The notes below the pieces were generated by a model. It did no database searches. It saw only the letters and a list, made by a program, of their open reading frames with translations, and was not told the origin of the DNA. From Nostoc sp. TCL26-01 (GTDB lineage: Bacteria; Cyanobacteriota; Cyanobacteriia; Cyanobacteriales; Nostocaceae), in NCBI RefSeq assembly GCF_013393945.1, contig NZ_CP040297.1, positions 5,587,296 to 5,651,295 on the forward strand: a stretch of DNA of 64,000 nucleotides, written 5' to 3'. Positions within the stretch are counted from its first letter, which is position 1. Each line of letters begins with the position of its first letter. A program made the position numbers and the translations under genes. Positions 34,223-43,157 of the stretch are shown piece after piece.

Positions 34223-37063
34223 CTATCCAGGCCCTGCTGTCACTACGACAAAATGATCTGGGTGGAGTAACTCATGGGCTGATTGATTGACTTCTGCAAG
34301 AGTGACTTGCTGAATTTTTTGGTGATAAGAATGTAATTCTGATACATTTAGCCCATAGACTTGATTCATGAGGATTTTATGGGTTAATTCCTCTGGGTCT
34401 GCCAGAGAAACATTATAGTTACCAATGAGAGTTTGTTTAGCTGTCTGTAGTTCGGCAGCACTAACACCATTTTGATGCAGTTGCTGGAGTAATTGACGAG
34501 TGCTAGCGATCGCTTTATTGGTATCTTCAGGATTAGTTTGCATTTCAATCCAAAATGTGCCAAAGTCTTTTTCTGCTTGGAAGTCGCTATAAATTCCGTA
34601 GGTTAAACCTTGGCGATCGCGTATTTCTGCTCCTAGTCTACTACTTAAGGTATCGCCTCCTAATATTTGGTTTAATACCACAGTGGCATAAAATCGGGGA
34701 TCTTGACGCTTAATGCTGGCATAACCCATGTAAGTGATGGCTTGGGGTTTGCCTGCTAAAACTGGATTTACCTTGATGATAGTTTCTGGCAGTGACACTT
34801 GCGGATACTGTATTGTTGGTGGTTGGCCTGTAGTTTGCCAATTACCAAACTCGGCTTGCATGAGACTTCGCACTTGGGTCGGTGCAAAGTCTCCTACTAG
34901 TACAATGACTGTAGTATCGGGACGATAATATTTTTTCTGGAAAGCTATCACATCCTGACGACGAATTCGGCGTAGACTTTCTTTTGTGGGAAAGATATGT
35001 AAGGGATGTTTTTTGGGATAAATTGATTGTAGAAAGATTTTTCTTGCTACTTCTCCCGGATCATCTAATTCTAGTTTGAGGGCGGTTAAAGTTTGTTGGC
35101 GATTGAGTTCTATTTCTTTTTGCGGAAAGGTACTATTTTTGAGGACATCTGCCAATGTCTGAATCAAAACTGGAAAATCTGCTGCTAAACTATCACCTTG
35201 GATACGCATACCGTTGCGAGATACGGCAAAATCTAAAGTAGCCCCTCGATCATCTAAAGTTTTAGCTAAAGCATGAGCGTTTTTGCTTTTAGTCCCACTC
35301 ATCAAACTATCTGCGACTAAAGCTGCTAATCCCGCTTGTTGATCTGGATCAAATTCTGTACCTGCTTTAATATAACCACTCAAGGTGACTGTAGGTGTAC
35401 TTTGATCAGGTAGTAATAATATCTGTAAACCATTGCTGAGTGTCAGGTGCTGGGGTAACTGGCGATTAGTTTCCTGCACACTATCATTTGTTTCTTTTGG
35501 ATATGATGGTATGTACTTAATTAACTCAGATGGTGGGATAGATTCACCACCTGAGAAATTTTCTTTAGTTGGTGATGATTGTTGTTTGTTACCAACTTCT
35601 TTTGTCTGCTGCAAAATTGGTTCAAACATACCGACTTGGCGATGAGATGTTTGTAGGTATTTGTTTAACACACGCACAACATCTTCTGCTGTCACTTGAT
35701 GGATAGCCGTTAAATAATTATCTGTAAAGCGATAATCACCAGCCGTTGTCTCGTCATTACCCAACTGCGTGGCTTGATCGGTGATATCACGGTTACTTAA
35801 AATAATAGCAGCTTCTAACTGCCTTTTCGCCCTCGCCAATTCTTCTGGTTTTACACCTATTTTTGTCAGATTAGCGATCGCTTTCTGTAACACTGAGTCA
35901 ATTTTACCTAAATCTTGTTCTGGATCTACCGTCACCAACAACTCATACCATCCAGCTTGTTGCAAACTCACCACAGAAGCTTCTATTTCACTAGCCAAAC
36001 CCGACTCCACCAATACCTGATACAGTCGAGAATTTCGTCCTTCTGTCAAGATGTAATCAATCAAGTCCAACACTGGCATATCAGGATGATTCACATCCGG
36101 TAAAGGATAAACAACCTGCAAAAGTTTCCCCGCACCCGGTTCTCGTAAGATGAGGGGAGTGGGGGAGTGAGGGAGTGAGGGAGTAAATACTTTGACTCTT
36201 GACTCTTGACTCTTGACTAATGACTCTTGACTAATGACTCTTGACTCTTGCCCCTTTGGTATACTGCCAAATAATTCTTTGACTTTTGCCAGGGTTTGTT
36301 CTGTTTGACAGTCGCCAACAATTACTAAGACTGCATTATCAGGAGTGTAAAAATGATGATAATAATCTCTGACTTGTTCAACTTGAAATTTTTCCACATC
36401 AGATTTCGTACCACCTACAGGTAAGCCATAGGGATGATGGGGAAAGACTTCTTGCATAACTGCACGACTAAGGCGATATTCTGGGCTATTTTCGTAGCCT
36501 TGTAATTCGGAAATAACCACCCGCTTTTCACTTGCCAATTGCTGAGTATTAATTAAAGCATTCTCCATTCTGTCTGCTTCTAATACCAACAACGCTGGTA
36601 ACTTTTCTCGTTCTACTGTACCGTAATATGCTGTTTGATCGTAGCTGGTGAAAGCGTTGGAGTCGCTACCCAAGGCACTAAATAATCCGCCAAATTGCAC
36701 TGGACGGTTGGCTGTGCCTTTAAACATCATATGTTCTAGTTGATGAGCAATCCCGTTCACCCCTGGTTTTTCGTGGCGGGAACCAAACTTGTACCAAACT
36801 TGGACACTCACAACTGGTACAGTGTGTACTTCTTTAATTAATACTGTTAGACCGTTGTCCAGTACTGTCTTGTGGACGTTTTTTGTCAATGTAAGTTTTT
36901 TGGGGTTTTCTGTCACTAATGTTGCTGGGGAATTAACTCGACTAGACATAGTATTGTATTGACTTTCAGCAGATTTGTTGCTGAAAATCAAGACTGTAAC
37001 TAAAGAAATAATCAACAATAACACATAATAACGGTAGCGATACCAGCCAGACCATGCAGACAT
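34223..37063 (-). CDS. Double M16 metallopeptidase (pitrilysin family), one active half
   Basis: This 946-residue protein joins two M16 units (about 55-480 and 530-946), usually seen as separate or fused peptidase subunits. The N-terminal half has the zinc motif H107-Q-L-E110-H111 and the distal E186. The C-terminal half lacks HxxEH and has the substrate-binding-type R/Y region (GLTYGIYSDF). An N-terminal hydrophobic segment (about 11-29) indicates an exported or membrane-anchored enzyme. Residues 272-300, rich in QES(R/L)V(I/K)S units, are encoded by an STRR array in frame, which lengthens a linker. Substrate unknown. Confidence 0.88.
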   Translation of the reverse strand: MSAWSGWYRYRYYVLLLIISLVTVLIFSNKSAESQYNTMSSRVNSPATLVTENPKKLTLTKNVHKTVLDNGLTVLIKEVHTVPVVSVQVWYKFGSRHEKPGVNGIAHQLEHMMFKGTANRPVQFGGLFSALGSDSNAFTSYDQTAYYGTVEREKLPALLVLEADRMENALINTQQLASEKRVVISELQGYENSPEYRLSRAVMQEVFPHHPYGLPVGGTKSDVEKFQVEQVRDYYHHFYTPDNAVLVIVGDCQTEQTLAKVKELFGSIPKGQESRVISQESLVKSQESRVKVFTPSLPHSPTPLILREPGAGKLLQVVYPLPDVNHPDMPVLDLIDYILTEGRNSRLYQVLVESGLASEIEASVVSLQQAGWYELLVTVDPEQDLGKIDSVLQKAIANLTKIGVKPEELARAKRQLEAAIILSNRDITDQATQLGNDETTAGDYRFTDNYLTAIHQVTAEDVVRVLNKYLQTSHRQVGMFEPILQQTKEVGNKQQSSPTKENFSGGESIPPSELIKYIPSYPKETNDSVQETNRQLPQHLTLSNGLQILLLPDQSTPTVTLSGYIKAGTEFDPDQQAGLAALVADSLMSGTKSKNAHALAKTLDDRGATLDFAVSRNGMRIQGDSLAADFPVLIQTLADVLKNSTFPQKEIELNRQQTLTALKLELDDPGEVARKIFLQSIYPKKHPLHIFPTKESLRRIRRQDVIAFQKKYYRPDTTVIVLVGDFAPTQVRSLMQAEFGNWQTTGQPPTIQYPQVSLPETIIKVNPVLAGKPQAITYMGYASIKRQDPRFYATVVLNQILGGDTLSSRLGAEIRDRQGLTYGIYSDFQAEKDFGTFWIEMQTNPEDTNKAIASTRQLLQQLHQNGVSAAELQTAKQTLIGNYNVSLADPEELTHKILMNQVYGLNVSELHSYHQKIQQVTLAEVNQSAHELLHPDHFVVVTAGPG
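36164..36250. repeat. In-frame STRR array inside the M16 peptidase gene
   Basis: GACTCTT and GACTAAT heptamers and GGGAGTG units fill this stretch of the coding region. The reading frame stays open and encodes the QES(R/L)V(I/K)S repeats at residues 272-290 and a Pro/Ser-rich end. Confidence 0.8.
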
Positions 37064-37275
37064 TTATTTTGGTAGATGTGCTGAGATTATTTTTACTGGG
37101 CTATGGGTGTTAGTTATCGTTGGTCAGTTGCTAGTGATATTTAATCTGGTTTAATGCTTTCCTGATGGGCAGCATAGAGATTTATTCGTCACTGACAACG
37201 ACAACTGACTACTAACCACTGACAATTATGTTACATCATCAGTATTAAGTTAGATGTATTAAAATACGATTTAAT

Positions 37276-37704
37276 TTAATTAAGCTTGCTTAAAAGTCTA
37301 ATAAATTCCAGTGGTAATCCATCAGTATCAGCGATAAAAGCTACTTCAAAAATGCGATCGCCTATTTGCTGTTGTGTCGGTGACAAAAGGATCTTCAAGG
37401 GTGCTAACTCTGGCACTTCGCTTGCACATTTTTGTAAATTTGTCAACCAATTTGGTAAATCTGTCGTACTCTCAGTTAAATCAAAAGAGAGATGATAATA
37501 TCCCACATAATGCTCATCTGCAAAAGCATCAGGGGCTGGTTTTGGTTCAGGGATTTGAATGAGTTCAATTCTGCCGCCTAATCCTTCCATCCAGCAAGCT
37601 AGAGTGTAACCTGTAGTGAAGCGTTCACAGACAGTAAAGCCTAGTAACTCATAAAAAGCGATCGCTCGATGGATATTCGCAGTCCGGATAGAGGCGTGGT
37701 GCAT
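37276..37704 (-). CDS. VOC-superfamily (glyoxalase/dioxygenase-like) protein
   Basis: The 142 residues form a single vicinal-oxygen-chelate protein with paired beta-alpha-beta-beta-beta modules. It starts MHHASIRTANIHRAIAFYEL with a potential metal-binding His at position 3, followed by GLGGRIELIQIPEP and YVGYYHLSFDL (possible second His), and ends FIADTDGLPLEFIRLL with a Glu at the usual fourth-ligand site. It could be a lactoylglutathione-lyase-like or other small-molecule enzyme. STRR heptamers lie on both sides. Confidence 0.85.
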   Translation of the reverse strand: MHHASIRTANIHRAIAFYELLGFTVCERFTTGYTLACWMEGLGGRIELIQIPEPKPAPDAFADEHYVGYYHLSFDLTESTTDLPNWLTNLQKCASEVPELAPLKILLSPTQQQIGDRIFEVAFIADTDGLPLEFIRLLSKLN

Positions 37705-37778
37705 AGTTAGTCATTAGTCATTAGTCAATAGTCAATAGTCAATGGTCAAATAACTAATAACCATTGACTATTGACCAT
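37705..37778. repeat. STRR array between VOC and TIGR02652 genes
   Basis: GTCATTA, GTCAATA and GACTATT heptamers fill the gap and are arranged partly as inverted arms. Confidence 0.7.
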
Positions 37779-38300
37779 TTACTCAAATAACCGAAAATAA
37801 GGGTAGCGCACAGGAACACCAGGTTCTTTTTCCAAATCAAAATTAATCACTTCCCAGCAAGGATCATCTGCTGATTCAGGACTAAATTCTACAGGTAAAC
37901 CGTATAGTCTGGCAGATGATGTTTCTGGTTGTCCAGAACGCCAAGGTGTGCTGCGTTCTAAATAACCACTCATCAATTCCTGATAACGTTTAGCGATAAT
38001 TACCTTTGTAGCTCGGTAGCCTTGGGTATACAACTTGTCTAGGGCTTCGTGGATTTCAAACCGGATACCATCAGGATGAGTATGCTGTCTGAACCACTCG
38101 TTGTTCCACCTACGCCAATGTCGCCCTGATTGTAGATGAACTAATTCTCCGTTTTTTGGATTAGCCTCAAAAGCGCCATGACGAGGACATAAATAGGTAT
38201 CAGTGAGTGTCAGCGCCGGAATTGTTTGCCGACAATGGGGACACTGTATGTCAGGGCCAAATATAGGGTACTGCAAGCCTGGATTCATCATGAAGTGCAT
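37779..38300 (-). CDS. TIGR02652-family conserved cyanobacterial protein
   Basis: The 173 residues have an N-terminal zinc-ribbon-like CPHC and a second CPRH pair (about 20-40), then HWRRWNNEWFRQHTHPDG and a conserved middle with ALDKLYTQGYRATKVIIAKR. Start could be the ATG at 38300 or that at 38291, where family members begin MMNPGLQYP. The protein is widespread in cyanobacteria and of unknown function; the ribbon suggests nucleic-acid or protein binding. It is divergent from the carbonic-anhydrase-like gene. Confidence 0.85.
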   Translation of the reverse strand: MHFMMNPGLQYPIFGPDIQCPHCRQTIPALTLTDTYLCPRHGAFEANPKNGELVHLQSGRHWRRWNNEWFRQHTHPDGIRFEIHEALDKLYTQGYRATKVIIAKRYQELMSGYLERSTPWRSGQPETSSARLYGLPVEFSPESADDPCWEVINFDLEKEPGVPVRYPYFRLFE

Positions 38301-38450
38301 ACAAACATAGTTTCGTCTTCACCAGCACCAGTGGGTTAGATTTTACACTTCGGCTCCACCACGTTGGGGGACTGTTCTCGCCGCACGGACTCAGTGTTGC
38401 AGTAAGAACAATTTTTACCGTCGTTTTCCTCAATTTGGAGGCTTGACACT

Positions 38451-39056
38451 ATGATATCCTGGTTTTGCAACCAGCCGCCAAAGGTGGAGTTTCTCCAGTG
38501 TTCCTGGGTACCATATTCATATTCTATCGTGTCTACCACTTCTTCTTACTGGCCTTCTGTCGATTTTTCTCAAGCCGCCTTCATTGCTGCCAATGCAGTC
38601 GTCGTCGGTTCAGTCAATATAGCAGCCGGAGCTAGCATTTGGTATGGGGCTGTAGTTAGGGGAGATGTAGAACGCATTGAGATTGGCGAATGCACGAATA
38701 TTCAAGATGGGGCAATCTTACACGGTGATCCTGGCTTGCCCACAATCTTAGAAGATCATGTAACCATAGGACACCGTGCCGTCATCCACTCTGCTCACAT
38801 TGAACGTGGTAGTTTAATTGGCATTGGCGCAGTCATTTTAGATGGAGTCAGAGTCGGCGCTGGAAGCATCGTTGGTGCTGGGTCAGTGGTCACTAAAAAT
38901 ATACCCCCCTTATCTCTAGTTGTCGGCATTCCCGGCAAAATTTCCCGCCCCATCAGCCCAGAAGAAGCAGCCGACCTCATCGAACACGCCGAACGTTACA
39001 AAAAGTTAGCCTTCGTTCACGCAGGCAAGGGAACGGATATTGGGTTTTATGGGTAA
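38451..39056 (+). CDS. Gamma-carbonic-anhydrase-like hexapeptide-repeat protein
   Basis: This left-handed beta-helix protein has repeating V/I-x-G-x-x units: SVNIAAGASIWYGAVVRGD, IQDGAILHGDPG, VTIGHRAVIHSAHI, GSLIGIGAVILDG and GSIVGAGSVVTKN. Zn-ligand histidines are in LHGD and GHRAVIH, and the key Arg and Asp are in VVRGD. It is related to YrdA and to the CcmM N-terminus, so bicarbonate or CO2 chemistry or a folding role is possible; activity is unproven. The ATG at 38451 has GGAGG nine bases ahead, while the GTG at 38529 would give a family-sized N-terminus (175 residues). Start uncertain. Confidence 0.88.
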   Translation: MISWFCNQPPKVEFLQCSWVPYSYSIVSTTSSYWPSVDFSQAAFIAANAVVVGSVNIAAGASIWYGAVVRGDVERIEIGECTNIQDGAILHGDPGLPTILEDHVTIGHRAVIHSAHIERGSLIGIGAVILDGVRVGAGSIVGAGSVVTKNIPPLSLVVGIPGKISRPISPEEAADLIEHAERYKKLAFVHAGKGTDIGFYG

Positions 39057-39059
39057 TAG

Positions 39060-39190
39060 GGAATGGGGACTGGGGAATGGGGACAAGGGGACAAGGGGAC
39101 AAGGGGACAAGGGGACAATGACCATTGACCATTGACCATTGACCATTGACCATTGACCATTGACCATTGACCATTGACCATTGACCATTG
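39060..39190. repeat. STRR array (GGGGACA then ATTGACC units)
   Basis: About five GGGGACA heptamers are followed by about nine ATTGACC heptamers. The copies are near-identical and immediately adjacent with no unique spacers, so it is a tandem array, not a CRISPR. Confidence 0.85.
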
Positions 39191-39306
39191 CCCCAACTTA
39201 AACTTTCTTTACAAATAGATGTAGAAAAGTTGCCCACTTCAGCTAAAAATAAAAATGAGGACAGTTGACAAAAATTTAATTTCTACTTGATAGAGGGGTT
39301 CTAGAA

Positions 39307-39432
39307 ATGGATATTGATTTTCGTGTAGCGATCGTTTTAGCACCAATAGCAGTTGCTGCTGGTTGGGCTGTTTTTAACATTGGTGCTGCGGCTTTAAGAC
39401 AAGTTCAGAACTTTTTGAACAGAGAAGCTTAA
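39307..39432 (+). CDS. psbY: Photosystem II protein PsbY
   Basis: The 41-residue protein reads MDIDFRVAIVLAPIAVAAGW with one membrane helix, followed by VFNIGAAAL and the C-terminal RQVQNFLNREA. This matches cyanobacterial PsbY, a peripheral photosystem II subunit near cytochrome b559 in the thylakoid membrane. The reading frame is too short to be noticed by simple ORF limits but is clean, and a terminator hairpin follows it. It stands alone between an STRR array and the convergent tocopherol methyltransferase gene. No operon is indicated. Confidence 0.92.
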   Translation: MDIDFRVAIVLAPIAVAAGWAVFNIGAAALRQVQNFLNREA

Positions 39433-39455
39433 ACTCAGTTAGAGTTTTTCAGTTG

Positions 39456-39492
39456 AAATCGGCTGTTCCTTTTCAGGTACAGTCGATTTTTT
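39456..39492. terminator. Rho-independent-type terminator after psbY
   Basis: AAATCGGCTGT pairs with ACAGTCGATTT across a loop of about 12 bases, with one G-T pair, and is followed by a T-run. It lies 24 bases after the psbY stop codon. Confidence 0.7.
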
Positions 39493-39516
39493 GGTCAGGA
39501 AATGAGAAAACGTTGG

Positions 39517-40359
39517 TTACTTGACACCTGACACTAAGCCGAAGCGAATTAAGCCACGCTGATAACCACGACTCATCAACCCCAGTGACAATGCTCCTTG
39601 GATGGTAGTCCAACCAGCGCGGAGTAAGCCAAAAATTGCTTGAGGAGTGATGGCGGAATCAATTACCACATTCCAAAAGGGAGCAACAGCTGTTGACCAA
39701 TCAGCAGTGCGGATATTGTTTAATGGTAGTTGACGAGCGATCGCTGTATACTCCGGTAAGGAAATGACATAAGGTAGACAATATACCCGATAAATATCTG
39801 CTAAATGCTTTTGTTCATCGGCCGTTAGTGGTGATTCATCAGTTGGACGATGACACCAAGTCACCATGATAAAAGTACCACCCGGTTTTAATACTCGGTA
39901 ACACTCTTGCATAAACTTAGTTTTGTCTGGCATATGTTCACCACTTTCTAACGACCAAACTAAATCGAAAGAGTTATCAGCAAAAGGCATTGCTTGGGCA
40001 TTGGCTACTAAAAACTGACTTCTAGCGCTCAAATTGGCTTCCTTCGCCCGTTCAGTTGCTCTAGCGGCTTGTACTGGGCTTAAAGTTATCCCTGTAGCTT
40101 GACCATGAAATTTCTCTGCTAAGTATAAAGAACTACCACCAATCCCACAGCCTACATCCAAGATATTTTCTGCTGTTTGCACACCTGCCCAAGTAAGTAA
40201 TTCTTCGATTAAATCAATTTGTGCCTGACGACGGTTTTTTTGTACTGTCCCATCTGCACCATAGTAGCCGTGGTGCATATGTTCGCCCCAAATTTCTTCC
40301 CACAAGCCAGAGGAAGCATCGTAAAATTGCTGAATTTGCTGGTAAAGTGTTGCACTCAT
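39517..40359 (-). CDS. Gamma-tocopherol methyltransferase-type SAM methyltransferase
   Basis: The 280 residues begin MSATLYQQIQQFYDASSGLW and have the SAM-binding motif I VGCGIGGSSLYLA (about 68-79), motif II LVWSLESGEHMPD and motif III VLKPGGTFIMVTW. The N-terminal FYDASSGLWE and EHMHHGYYG segments and the C-terminal WTTIQGALSLGLM are typical of tocopherol/MPBQ-type methyltransferases of cyanobacteria and plastids. It would methylate gamma- to alpha-tocopherol in the thylakoid or envelope membranes. Length is normal, and no other tocopherol gene lies nearby. Confidence 0.85.
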   Translation of the reverse strand: MSATLYQQIQQFYDASSGLWEEIWGEHMHHGYYGADGTVQKNRRQAQIDLIEELLTWAGVQTAENILDVGCGIGGSSLYLAEKFHGQATGITLSPVQAARATERAKEANLSARSQFLVANAQAMPFADNSFDLVWSLESGEHMPDKTKFMQECYRVLKPGGTFIMVTWCHRPTDESPLTADEQKHLADIYRVYCLPYVISLPEYTAIARQLPLNNIRTADWSTAVAPFWNVVIDSAITPQAIFGLLRAGWTTIQGALSLGLMSRGYQRGLIRFGLVSGVK

Positions 40360-40515
40360 GAAAAAACCAGTGTTAAGACAAAAAAGAATTTCCCAAAATA
40401 TATCCGTAGGCTACCATGTGTGTTTTTAATTAGATAAGAAAGTTTTTTGTTGTAGTGTCTTCTTAAGGAATAAACACCATTACAGACTTTAATAATTGGG
40501 GATTTTGAATTAACT

Positions 40516-41850
40516 ATGACTGTTTCACGGACAATTTGCTTAGGTTTTCTGGCTGTCATTGCCTTGGGAACTATTTTATTAATGATGCCTTTCTCAACTA
40601 GCAGTGGTAACTGGAATGACCTAATTGTGGCGTTGTTTACTTCCACATCGGCAGTTTGTGTAACTGGGTTGTCCGTAGTTGATCCTGGCACTTATTTTTC
40701 CTTCTGGGGTCAGTTGTTTATTGCCTTACTAGCACAGATTGGTGGCTTGGGATACATGACAACCACCACATTTCTGATTTTGTTAATTGGACGTAGATTT
40801 GACCTCCGGCAAAAAGTTGCTATTCAACAGGCCTTAGACAGGCCAGGGATGAATGGTAGCGCCCAAGTAATTCGCTCAATTATGGCTACAACGTTGATTT
40901 TTGAGATTACTGGGGTGTTTTTGCTATTACCTGCGTTTGTGCCTGATTATGGTTGGAGTCAAGGACTGTGGTTAGCAATTTTTCATAGTATTAATGCTTG
41001 GAATAACGCTGGTTTTAGTTTGTTTAAAGATAATCTCATTGGCTATCAATCATCATTGTTGGTAGTGTTGACAATTACAGGCTTAATTATCTTTGGTGGG
41101 ATTGGTTATCAGGTAATTTTAGAAGCTTATATTTGGTTGCGCGATCGCCTACTGAAAAAAAAGATTAGTCAAGTATTTTCTCTAGATTTTAAAGTTGCGA
41201 CTAGCACGACTTTAATCTTATTAGTTTTGGGAACAATAGCATTTTTCTGCATAGAAATTAGAAATCCAGAAACATTTGGTTCACTGAATTTATCTGACCA
41301 GTTTTTAGTCGCTTGGTTTCAATCAGTCACACCGCGAACTGCTGGTTTTAATACCGTAGATATTGGGAAAATGACCAATGCCGGATTATTTATCATGATT
41401 GCTTTGATGTTTATCGGTGCTAGCCCTGGTGGCACAGGTGGCGGTATCAAAACTACTACACTCAGAGTTTTAACTAGCTGTACTAAAGCAATTTTGCATG
41501 GTAAAGAAGAAGTTTTATTGTATGAACGGAAGATAGCAATCTCTCTGATTTTAAAAGCTGTTGGTGTTTTAGTAGGTTCTGTCGCTACTGTCATTCTAGC
41601 CACAATTTTTATATCCCTCACAGACCCCAAATTAGACTTTATTCAAATTCTATTTGAAGTCGTATCAGCATTTGCGACAGTTGGTCTTTCCACGGGAATT
41701 ACTGGTGCTGTTTCTCCAGTAGCAAAAATAGTTTTAATTATCACAATGTACGTAGGAAGAGTTGGTGTTTTACTGCTAATGTCCGCCGTACTCGGAGATC
41801 CCCGCCCCACAAGGATTCATTATCCTGAAGAGAATTTACTTGTGGGATAG
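40516..41850 (+). CDS. TrkH/KtrB-family potassium transporter subunit
   Basis: The 444-residue integral membrane protein has eight to ten helices and the four-repeat P-loop layout of Trk/Ktr channels. Selectivity-filter-like segments are visible near FTSTSAVCVTGLSVVD (about 43-58), SINAWNNAGFSLF (about 160-172), SVTPRTAGFNTVD (about 274-286) and SAFATVGLSTGITG (about 391-404). It takes up K+ with a TrkA/KtrA-type gating ring; no gating-ring gene is adjacent. It is probably KtrB-like, since it is shorter than E. coli TrkH. It is divergent from the tocopherol methyltransferase gene. Confidence 0.92.
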   Translation: MTVSRTICLGFLAVIALGTILLMMPFSTSSGNWNDLIVALFTSTSAVCVTGLSVVDPGTYFSFWGQLFIALLAQIGGLGYMTTTTFLILLIGRRFDLRQKVAIQQALDRPGMNGSAQVIRSIMATTLIFEITGVFLLLPAFVPDYGWSQGLWLAIFHSINAWNNAGFSLFKDNLIGYQSSLLVVLTITGLIIFGGIGYQVILEAYIWLRDRLLKKKISQVFSLDFKVATSTTLILLVLGTIAFFCIEIRNPETFGSLNLSDQFLVAWFQSVTPRTAGFNTVDIGKMTNAGLFIMIALMFIGASPGGTGGGIKTTTLRVLTSCTKAILHGKEEVLLYERKIAISLILKAVGVLVGSVATVILATIFISLTDPKLDFIQILFEVVSAFATVGLSTGITGAVSPVAKIVLIITMYVGRVGVLLLMSAVLGDPRPTRIHYPEENLLVG

Positions 41851-41908
41851 TTGGGGAATAGGCAATAGCGAGACTTAGACAGGGTATAAGTCATACTCAC
41901 TAATATTT

Positions 41909-41970
41909 CTCTCTGTGTCTCCGTGTCTCTGTGGTTGAATTAAATATTTTTTACCACAAAGCCACAAAGA
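41909..41970. repeat. Dispersed intergenic repeat (copy 2)
   Basis: The segment resembles 23146-23200 in sequence and orientation: TGTCTCCGTGTCTCTGTGG, an AT-rich spacer and TTTTTTACCACAAAG. Confidence 0.5.
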
Positions 41971-42059
41971 CATGGGAATAAGCTGGAAATCTGCGCAGCA
42001 TAATGTTAACTTTAGTAAAAATTTTGGCAAATGGCAGGCAAGTAGTGATATGGAGTGAT

Positions 42060-43028
42060 TTACTCAGTAAATAACTTAGCAATTTGGGTTAAATCTACAT
42101 TTCCGCCACTGATAATTACACCTATTTTCATACCTGGTGCAGTCACAACATTTTCAAGTATGGCAGCAGCAGCTAGTACACCGGTGGGTTCAACGACTAT
42201 TTTCAGCCGTTCCCAGAGAAAAAACATCGTGCGAATAATGGCTGCTTCTGATACTGTCACCATATCATCAACGTATTGCAGCACTAGCGGAAAGGTGATT
42301 TGGCCTAAGCTAGGTGTTCGCGCCCCATCGGCAATGGTATCTGAATTTGTGACTGTTTGCAGAGTTTTTGTATAAAAGGAACGGGTAGCATCGTCAGCTA
42401 GTGTGGGTTCTACGCCAATTACTCGCAAATTGGGGAAAAGGGCTTTAGCCGCGATCGCACAACCAGCAATTAACCCCCCACCACCACAACAAACCAATAA
42501 CAAATCTAGTTCGCCCACTTCTTGAACTAGTTCTAGTGCAGTCGTACCTTGTCCAGCAATCACATGGGGATGATCGTAGGGGGGAATCAGGGTAAGATGG
42601 CGATCGCTGGCTAGATTGTGAGCTAATTCTTCTCGATTGGTTTGCTGTCTGTTGTATAAGATGACCTCTGCACCGTAACTTCGAGTAGCCGTTTGCTTGA
42701 CTCCAGGAGCATCATCTGGCATGACAATAGTTGTGGGAATATGGAGTAGCTGCCCAGCTAAGGCGATCGCTTGTCCATGATTACCTGATGAAAAAGTCAG
42801 CACACCTTGCTGTTTTTGTGCTGGCGATAGCTGCGCCAAGGCATTGTAAGCACCCCTAAACTTAAAAGCCCCGGTACGTTGAAAATTTTCGCATTTAAAA
42901 AATACTTGACTCTGGGTGCGATCGTTGACGATTCTGGAAGTTAATACAGGTGTGTGGTGAGCAATCCCAGAAAGCCGTTGCTGTGCTGCTTGTATATCAT
43001 TGATGCTGACGGGGTGAAACTGTGACAT
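42060..43028 (-). CDS. Threonine/serine dehydratase-like PLP enzyme
   Basis: The 322 residues form a fold-type II PLP enzyme without the C-terminal regulatory domain of biosynthetic IlvA. The PLP Lys is in FKFRGAYNAL, the phosphate-binding loop is CCGGGGLIAGC, and SSGNHGQAIA is the catalytic N-terminal loop. It deaminates threonine or serine, or racemises serine; the substrate is open. The start is set at the ATG at 43028: the in-frame upstream ATG at 43103 lies inside a dispersed palindromic repeat and is not credible. No PLP-partner genes are nearby. 3' end close to a repeat-rich gap. Confidence 0.9.
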   Translation of the reverse strand: MSQFHPVSINDIQAAQQRLSGIAHHTPVLTSRIVNDRTQSQVFFKCENFQRTGAFKFRGAYNALAQLSPAQKQQGVLTFSSGNHGQAIALAGQLLHIPTTIVMPDDAPGVKQTATRSYGAEVILYNRQQTNREELAHNLASDRHLTLIPPYDHPHVIAGQGTTALELVQEVGELDLLLVCCGGGGLIAGCAIAAKALFPNLRVIGVEPTLADDATRSFYTKTLQTVTNSDTIADGARTPSLGQITFPLVLQYVDDMVTVSEAAIIRTMFFLWERLKIVVEPTGVLAAAAILENVVTAPGMKIGVIISGGNVDLTQIAKLFTE

Positions 43029-43088
43029 TAAATAGCATTGTGAAACATACTTGCTTTTTATTTTGAACGAAATCCCCAAAGAGAAATA

Positions 43089-43152
43089 GTAGAGACGTTG
43101 CATTGCAAAGTCTCTACATAATTCATGTGTATGATGATTAACGTGACATGGG
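43089..43152. repeat. Dispersed repeat with strong hairpin (copy 2, inverted)
   Basis: GTAGAGACGTTGC and GCAAAGTCTCTAC (one mismatch) flank a short loop at 43089-43117. The following arm to about 43152 is the reverse complement of the arm in copy 1 (17681-17744). Confidence 0.75.
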
Positions 43153-43157
43153 ATAAA

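Noticed and set aside
38451..38528. N-terminal extension of the carbonic-anhydrase-like protein as a separate functional part
   Set aside because: The 26 extra residues have no motif, and the conserved fold begins after the alternative GTG at 38529. The extension is kept only because a GGAGG site precedes the ATG at 38451.
39116..39190. Possible CRISPR-like array
   Set aside because: The units are adjacent 7-base copies with no unique spacers, so it is an STRR tandem repeat. No cas genes are present.
40356..40691. 111-codon minus-strand ORF overlapping the TrkH/KtrB start
   Set aside because: It covers the 5' end of a well-supported transporter gene, has low-complexity content and no domain.
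43029..43103. Longer start of the threonine dehydratase at 43103
   Set aside because: The upstream ATG lies inside the dispersed palindrome at 43089-43117, and the residues before 43028 are not family-like.
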